Source: Sediminicultor sp035648055 (GTDB taxonomy: Bacteria > Atribacterota > Phoenicimicrobiia > Phoenicimicrobiales > Phoenicimicrobiaceae). From it: DNA of 24,346 nt. Below the pieces are notes generated by a model. That model was not told the origin of the DNA, searched no databases, and saw nothing but the letters and a program-made list of their open reading frames with translations. The stretch is from positions 1-24,346 of the forward strand of contig DASRMF010000010.1 of assembly GCA_035648055.1 (NCBI GenBank), given 5' to 3'. Made by a program: the position numbers and the translations under genes. Each line of letters starts with the position of its first letter. Positions within the stretch are counted from its first letter, which is position 1. Shown piece by piece: positions 22,663 through 24,346 of this stretch.

Positions 22663-24072
22663 TTATTTGAGGTTTTTTACTATTTTATTAAATTGATCTC
22701 CCCGGTCAAATTCATTTTCAAACATTCCAAAACTGGCTGCTGCAGGGGAAAGAAGAACAAGGTCATTTGCTTGTGCCTGTTGCAGGGCTGCTTCTACTCC
22801 CACTTTCAAGCTTGAAGTAAAGATAATTTTTTCTGAATCAAGGTGTTTTTTTAAGGCAGAAAGCATTTTTTGGGAGGCATCATAAGCGGGATGCTGCAGG
22901 AGGATAATCTTTTTAATTTCTTTATTTTTCCCGATGGCTTCCCCAAAATTTTCATAATTTAATTTTTTATCTTTGCCACCCAAGAACAAAATAATAGGCT
23001 GTTCGGTGAAAGATTCTAAAGCGGCTAAAGTTGCCTCCGGAGTGGTGGCACAGGTGTCATTATAAAATTTAATTCCTCTAAATTCCCCAATAAATTCTAA
23101 TCTATACGGAACTCCAGGAAAATTTTTTAGGGCTTTTAGAATAATACTTCCTGGGACGTTATGAATAAAACCCACCGTGCTTGCTGCTAAAATATTTTCC
23201 AGATTATGCGCCCCGGGTAGAGGAATATCGGATATTTTAGCAAAGGTCGTTTTATATTCTCCTGACTGAAAGACCAGCTTGTCATTTTCTAAATAACACC
23301 CTGGTTCTATCTTTTTTTTAGCGCTGAACCAGTAAATTGGTAACCCGGCTTCGTTTTTAATTTTAATAGTTTCCTCATTATCATAATTTACTATCAGATT
23401 ATCATTTGGCTTTTGGAGCTTGAAGATTAATTTTTCTGACTGGATGTACTTTTTATAATTAGGATAGCGGTCTAAGTGGTCAGGCAGGATATTAGTTAAA
23501 ACTGCGGTTTGGGGTTGAAATTTACGGTTTTTTATCCCCTCCATCTGCCAGGTAGATATTTCTAAGATTAGCCAGGTTTGAGGGGTGATTTTTTCCAGGA
23601 TATCTAAAACGGAGATACCGATATTGCCGGCTAAAATTGTATCCTTTTGAGCTTCTTTGAAAATATGATAAATAAGTTGAGATACAGTACTTTTACCTTT
23701 TGTTCCGGCAACGGCGATTATATTTTTAGAAGGGCAAAGTTGGAGGAAAAAACCTAAATCAGTTTCTATGGGGATTCCATGGGTTCGAGCGATTTTTAAG
23801 TACTTTGAATTATGAGGAACAGCCGGGTTTTGAATTACCATATCTGTATTGATAAAATCTTCTTCCCGGTGTCGGCCCAGGATATATTTGATATTGAAAT
23901 CTTTTAAATTCTCCAAAGAAGGTTCAAGTTCTTCTTTAGTTTTTAAATCTGTAATTAAAATTTTAGCACCGGCCTTTGCTAAAAAGCGGGCAACTCCCAA
24001 GCCGCCTTGATTTAATCCTAATCCCATTATAGTAATTCTTTTATCTTTTAAATCCTGGGGTTTTCTCATCAT
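22663..24072 (-). CDS. murD: UDP-N-acetylmuramoyl-L-alanine--glutamate ligase (MurD type)
   Basis: A 469-aa cytoplasmic Mur ligase that adds glutamate to UDP-MurNAc-L-Ala. N-terminal Rossmann-like domain (IMGLGLNQGGLGVARFLAKAG, 15-35), ATP site GTKGKST (123-129), NILPDHLDRY (194-203), a lysine in the carbamylation position (K214, SEKLIF), and the MurD C-terminal box SPAAASFGMFENEFDRGDQF (442-461). Two motifs differ from the textbook MurD: EISTWQMEG for ELSSFQLE, and NDTCATTPEAT for NDSKATN, so the lysine of that box is Cys341. Specificity for L-Glu (a MurD2-like role) cannot be excluded. Two adjacent ATG codons (24072, 24069) are possible starts, with AAGGAA about 13 bases upstream. It is isolated from any mur/fts cluster. 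Confidence 0.9.
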   Translation of the reverse strand: MMRKPQDLKDKRITIMGLGLNQGGLGVARFLAKAGAKILITDLKTKEELEPSLENLKDFNIKYILGRHREEDFINTDMVIQNPAVPHNSKYLKIARTHGIPIETDLGFFLQLCPSKNIIAVAGTKGKSTVSQLIYHIFKEAQKDTILAGNIGISVLDILEKITPQTWLILEISTWQMEGIKNRKFQPQTAVLTNILPDHLDRYPNYKKYIQSEKLIFKLQKPNDNLIVNYDNEETIKIKNEAGLPIYWFSAKKKIEPGCYLENDKLVFQSGEYKTTFAKISDIPLPGAHNLENILAASTVGFIHNVPGSIILKALKNFPGVPYRLEFIGEFRGIKFYNDTCATTPEATLAALESFTEQPIILFLGGKDKKLNYENFGEAIGKNKEIKKIILLQHPAYDASQKMLSALKKHLDSEKIIFTSSLKVGVEAALQQAQANDLVLLSPAAASFGMFENEFDRGDQFNKIVKNLK

Positions 24073-24171
24073 TCAAAATACAATTCCTTTTTAATTTATC
24101 TTTCTTTAATAAAATTAAAAAACTTGCTTACTAAATATAACAAAATTAAACGAATATTTCAATTAATTAAT

Positions 24172-24200
24172 TTGACTAAGTATTTAAATTATAATAAAAT
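24172..24200 (+). promoter_or_regulatory. Promoter of tRNA-Arg
   Basis: TTGACT (24172-24177), 17-base spacer, TAAAAT (24195-24200), about 27 bases before the tRNA. Confidence 0.6.
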
Positions 24201-24226
24201 CAATAGGGAACTTTTTATTTAATAGT

Positions 24227-24303
24227 GCGCCCGTGGCTCAATTGGATAAAGCGACTGACTACGGATCAGTAGACTGGGGGTTCGAGTCCCTCCGGGCGCA
24301 CCA
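24227..24303 (+). tRNA. tRNA-Arg (anticodon ACG)
   Basis: Acceptor stem GCGCCCG/CGGGCGC, discriminator A, encoded CCA (24301-24303). Anticodon stem-loop ACTGA-CTACGGA-TCAGT puts ACG at 24261-24263 (A34 normally edited to inosine). T-arm GGGGG-TTCGAGT-CCCTC is standard. Confidence 0.97.
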
Positions 24304-24346
24304 AAATCAATACTTCTGGGAAGTCTTCATTAAAAATATGCCAAAA

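Overview
This is a chromosomal window from an AT-rich bacterium. Several features point to a diderm (Gram-negative-type), probably anaerobic lineage. Both oligopeptide-binding proteins have ordinary Sec signal peptides with no lipobox cysteine, so they look like soluble periplasmic proteins. There is also a periplasmic Slt-type lytic transglycosylase and a CarD-type transcription regulator. The intergenic repeats and overall gene style would fit Atribacterota or a similar uncultured lineage, but this is a weak guess; Firmicutes-like anaerobes cannot be excluded. No integrase, transposase, phage gene or CRISPR array is seen.

Layout. (1) 1-5006, cell envelope block: a decayed GAF-PAS sensor remnant runs in frame into an Slt-type lytic transglycosylase gene, followed by a small zinc-ribbon protein and a five-LysM M23 endopeptidase with its own promoter. 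(2) 5154-15454, a large peptide-uptake and D-amino-acid locus on the + strand: periplasmic binding protein 1, a ykkC-family riboswitch with its own promoter and terminator, a class III PLP enzyme resembling isoleucine 2-epimerase, a DppA-type D-aminopeptidase (M55), binding protein 2, then a separately promoted permease/ATPase operon (dppB-dppC-dppD-oppF). (3) 15455-16021, a gene-free stretch rich in degenerate 7-bp-periodic repeats. (4) 16022-17775, a CarD-like regulator and folD, each followed by an intrinsic terminator. (5) 17766-19640 on the - strand, mnmG, with a palindrome over its predicted promoter. (6) tRNA-Ser(GCU), an unrecognised 219-aa gene, deoD, and a DUF1624/HGSNAT-like membrane protein. 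(7) 22663-24072 on the - strand, a MurD-type ligase, followed by tRNA-Arg(ACG).

How the genes work together. The central locus reads as one pathway. Peptides are captured by the two paralogous binding proteins and imported by DppBCD/OppF. Those with D-residues are cut by the D-aminopeptidase, and the released D-amino acids are converted to L-forms by the PLP racemase/epimerase. The epimerase-dppA unit sits behind an RNA switch of the ykkC class. From gene context the ligand is most plausibly ppGpp, the amino-acid starvation signal, and the overlap of aptamer and terminator predicts an ON switch. This riboswitch-controlled D-peptide module is the most interesting system in the window. The two binding-protein genes also share leader sequence and a compensatorily changed 3' hairpin, so the whole expression cassette appears duplicated.

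Other points of note are a FolD lacking the usual catalytic lysine, a MurD and an MnmG with altered signature motifs, and 7-bp and 8-bp periodic repeat families between genes.
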